From positions 1,581,553-1,588,280 of the forward strand of contig CP070819.1 in the NCBI GenBank assembly GCA_020344295.1: a stretch of 6,728 nucleotides of DNA, read 5' to 3'. Under the pieces are notes generated by a model. It saw only the letters and a program-made list of their open reading frames with translations, did not search any database and was not told the origin of the DNA. This DNA is from Dehalococcoidia bacterium (lineage in GTDB: Bacteria; Chloroflexota; Dehalococcoidia; SZUA-161). Both the position numbers and the translations under genes were made by a program. This document shows positions 6,056 to 6,728 of this stretch, piece by piece; the first letter of the stretch is position 1, and every line of letters begins with the position of its first letter.

Positions 6056-6728
6056 ATGGAACAGAGTATCAGAGAAGCCTACGGAAAGACCCTTGTCGAG
6101 TTGGGCAGACACAACAAAGATATCGTGGTTCTGGATGCCGATCTGGCAATGTCGACAATGACCCGCATGTTTGCCCAGGAGTTCCCGGAGCGCTTCTTCG
6201 ATTGCGGTATAGCTGAACAGAACATGATTGGTATCGCTGCCGGTCTGGCTGCCTCGGGCAAAACAGTGTTTGCTAGCACCTTTGCTGTCTTTGCCCCGGG
6301 CCGATGCTTCGACCAAATCCGCATGAGTATTGCCCAACCCTGCATGAATGTCAAAATAGTTGTTACACATGGTGGAATATCGGTTGGCGAAGACGGCACT
6401 TCCCACCAGGCTATAGAGGACCTAGCGCTCGCCTGTTCCTATCCCGGTTTCACTGTGGTCGTTCCCGCAGATGCCAACGAGACAGCTCAGGTTGTAAAGG
6501 TCGCAGCCCAAACCTGGGGGCCTTTCTACATCAGGCTGTGCCGTCCTAAAGCACCGCTAGTTTACGGTTTAGATTATAAGTTTGAGTTAGGAAAAGCTGT
6601 GACATTGCGGGAGGGGAAGGACATCACCATTATTGCAATAGGGCTTATGGTTGAGGCTGCTCTCTCGGCCGCGAAAAGCTTGGTCCAGAGCGGGATTGAA
6701 TGCAGGGTATTGAGCATGTCTACATTGA
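6056..6728 (+). CDS. Transketolase, C-terminal subunit (3' end outside window)
   Basis: Second half of the split transketolase: pyrimidine-binding domain and the start of the C-terminal domain. The 224 visible residues are roughly 70% of the usual 310-320. The start MEQSIREAYGKTLVELGRHN and LDADLAMSTMT (26-36) match the family. The catalytic glutamate that activates the cofactor is E54, in FFDCGIAEQNMIGIAAGLA. THGGISVGEDGTSHQAIEDLA (104-124) and FYIRLCRPK (157-165) shape the substrate site. DITIIAIGLMVEAALSAA opens the C-terminal domain. ATG 6056 follows the first subunit's TAG after two bases with no clear ribosome binding site, which implies translational coupling and equal output of the two subunits. 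The frame is open to the window edge. Related C-terminal halves occur in DXP synthase, but the pairing with an N-terminal subunit favours transketolase. Confidence 0.93.
   Translation, partial: MEQSIREAYGKTLVELGRHNKDIVVLDADLAMSTMTRMFAQEFPERFFDCGIAEQNMIGIAAGLAASGKTVFASTFAVFAPGRCFDQIRMSIAQPCMNVKIVVTHGGISVGEDGTSHQAIEDLALACSYPGFTVVVPADANETAQVVKVAAQTWGPFYIRLCRPKAPLVYGLDYKFELGKAVTLREGKDITIIAIGLMVEAALSAAKSLVQSGIECRVLSMSTL

Noticed and set aside
5795..6406. 203-codon open frame on the minus strand across the transketolase junction
   Set aside because: It spans two well-recognised genes on the other strand and has no family resemblance.
1..6728. CRISPR arrays, tRNA or rRNA genes, insertion sequences, phage or toxin-antitoxin genes
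   Set aside because: No direct-repeat arrays, RNA cloverleaf sequences, transposase motifs or terminal inverted repeats were seen; nearly all bases belong to recognised housekeeping genes.

Overview
This window comes from the chromosome of a bacterium with roughly half G+C. Gene content is housekeeping rather than mobile. The gene order dnaG-rpoD, the primary sigma factor with a long insert between regions 1.2 and 2, and the transketolase split into two subunits all fit Chloroflexota, probably a Dehalococcoidia-like lineage. That assignment is an inference from family knowledge and was not tested by a search.

Plus strand, left part (2-3207): the 3' four-fifths or more of dnaG (primase) runs into rpoD (group 1 sigma-70), and the rpoD start codon overlaps the dnaG stop. 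The dnaG frame is broken by an in-frame TGA at 1040-1042. The frame continues with clear DnaG sequence on both sides, so the gene reads as a catalytic part (2-1042) and a helicase-binding part (from about 1085 to 1615). This is the strongest anomaly in the window.

Minus strand, middle part (about 3258-5067), read right to left: a TIM-barrel amidohydrolase, thpR (RNA 2',3'-cyclic phosphodiesterase) 9 bases later, and a small zinc-ribbon protein. The zinc-ribbon gene has its own sigma-70 promoter, a strong ribosome binding site before a GTG start, and a hairpin plus T-run terminator overlapping its stop codon. It converges with rpoD.

Plus strand, right part (5053-6728): two adjacent genes encode the N-terminal (thiamine diphosphate-binding) and C-terminal (pyrimidine-binding) halves of a split transketolase; the second runs off the window. 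Their promoter overlaps the divergent promoter of the amidohydrolase operon, so the two operons probably cannot be initiated at the same moment.

No tRNA, rRNA, CRISPR array, insertion sequence or phage gene is visible. No new defence or mobile system was found. The points worth a second look are the interrupted dnaG, the overlapping divergent promoters, a 10-residue insertion inside the transketolase cofactor motif, and the compact zinc-ribbon unit.
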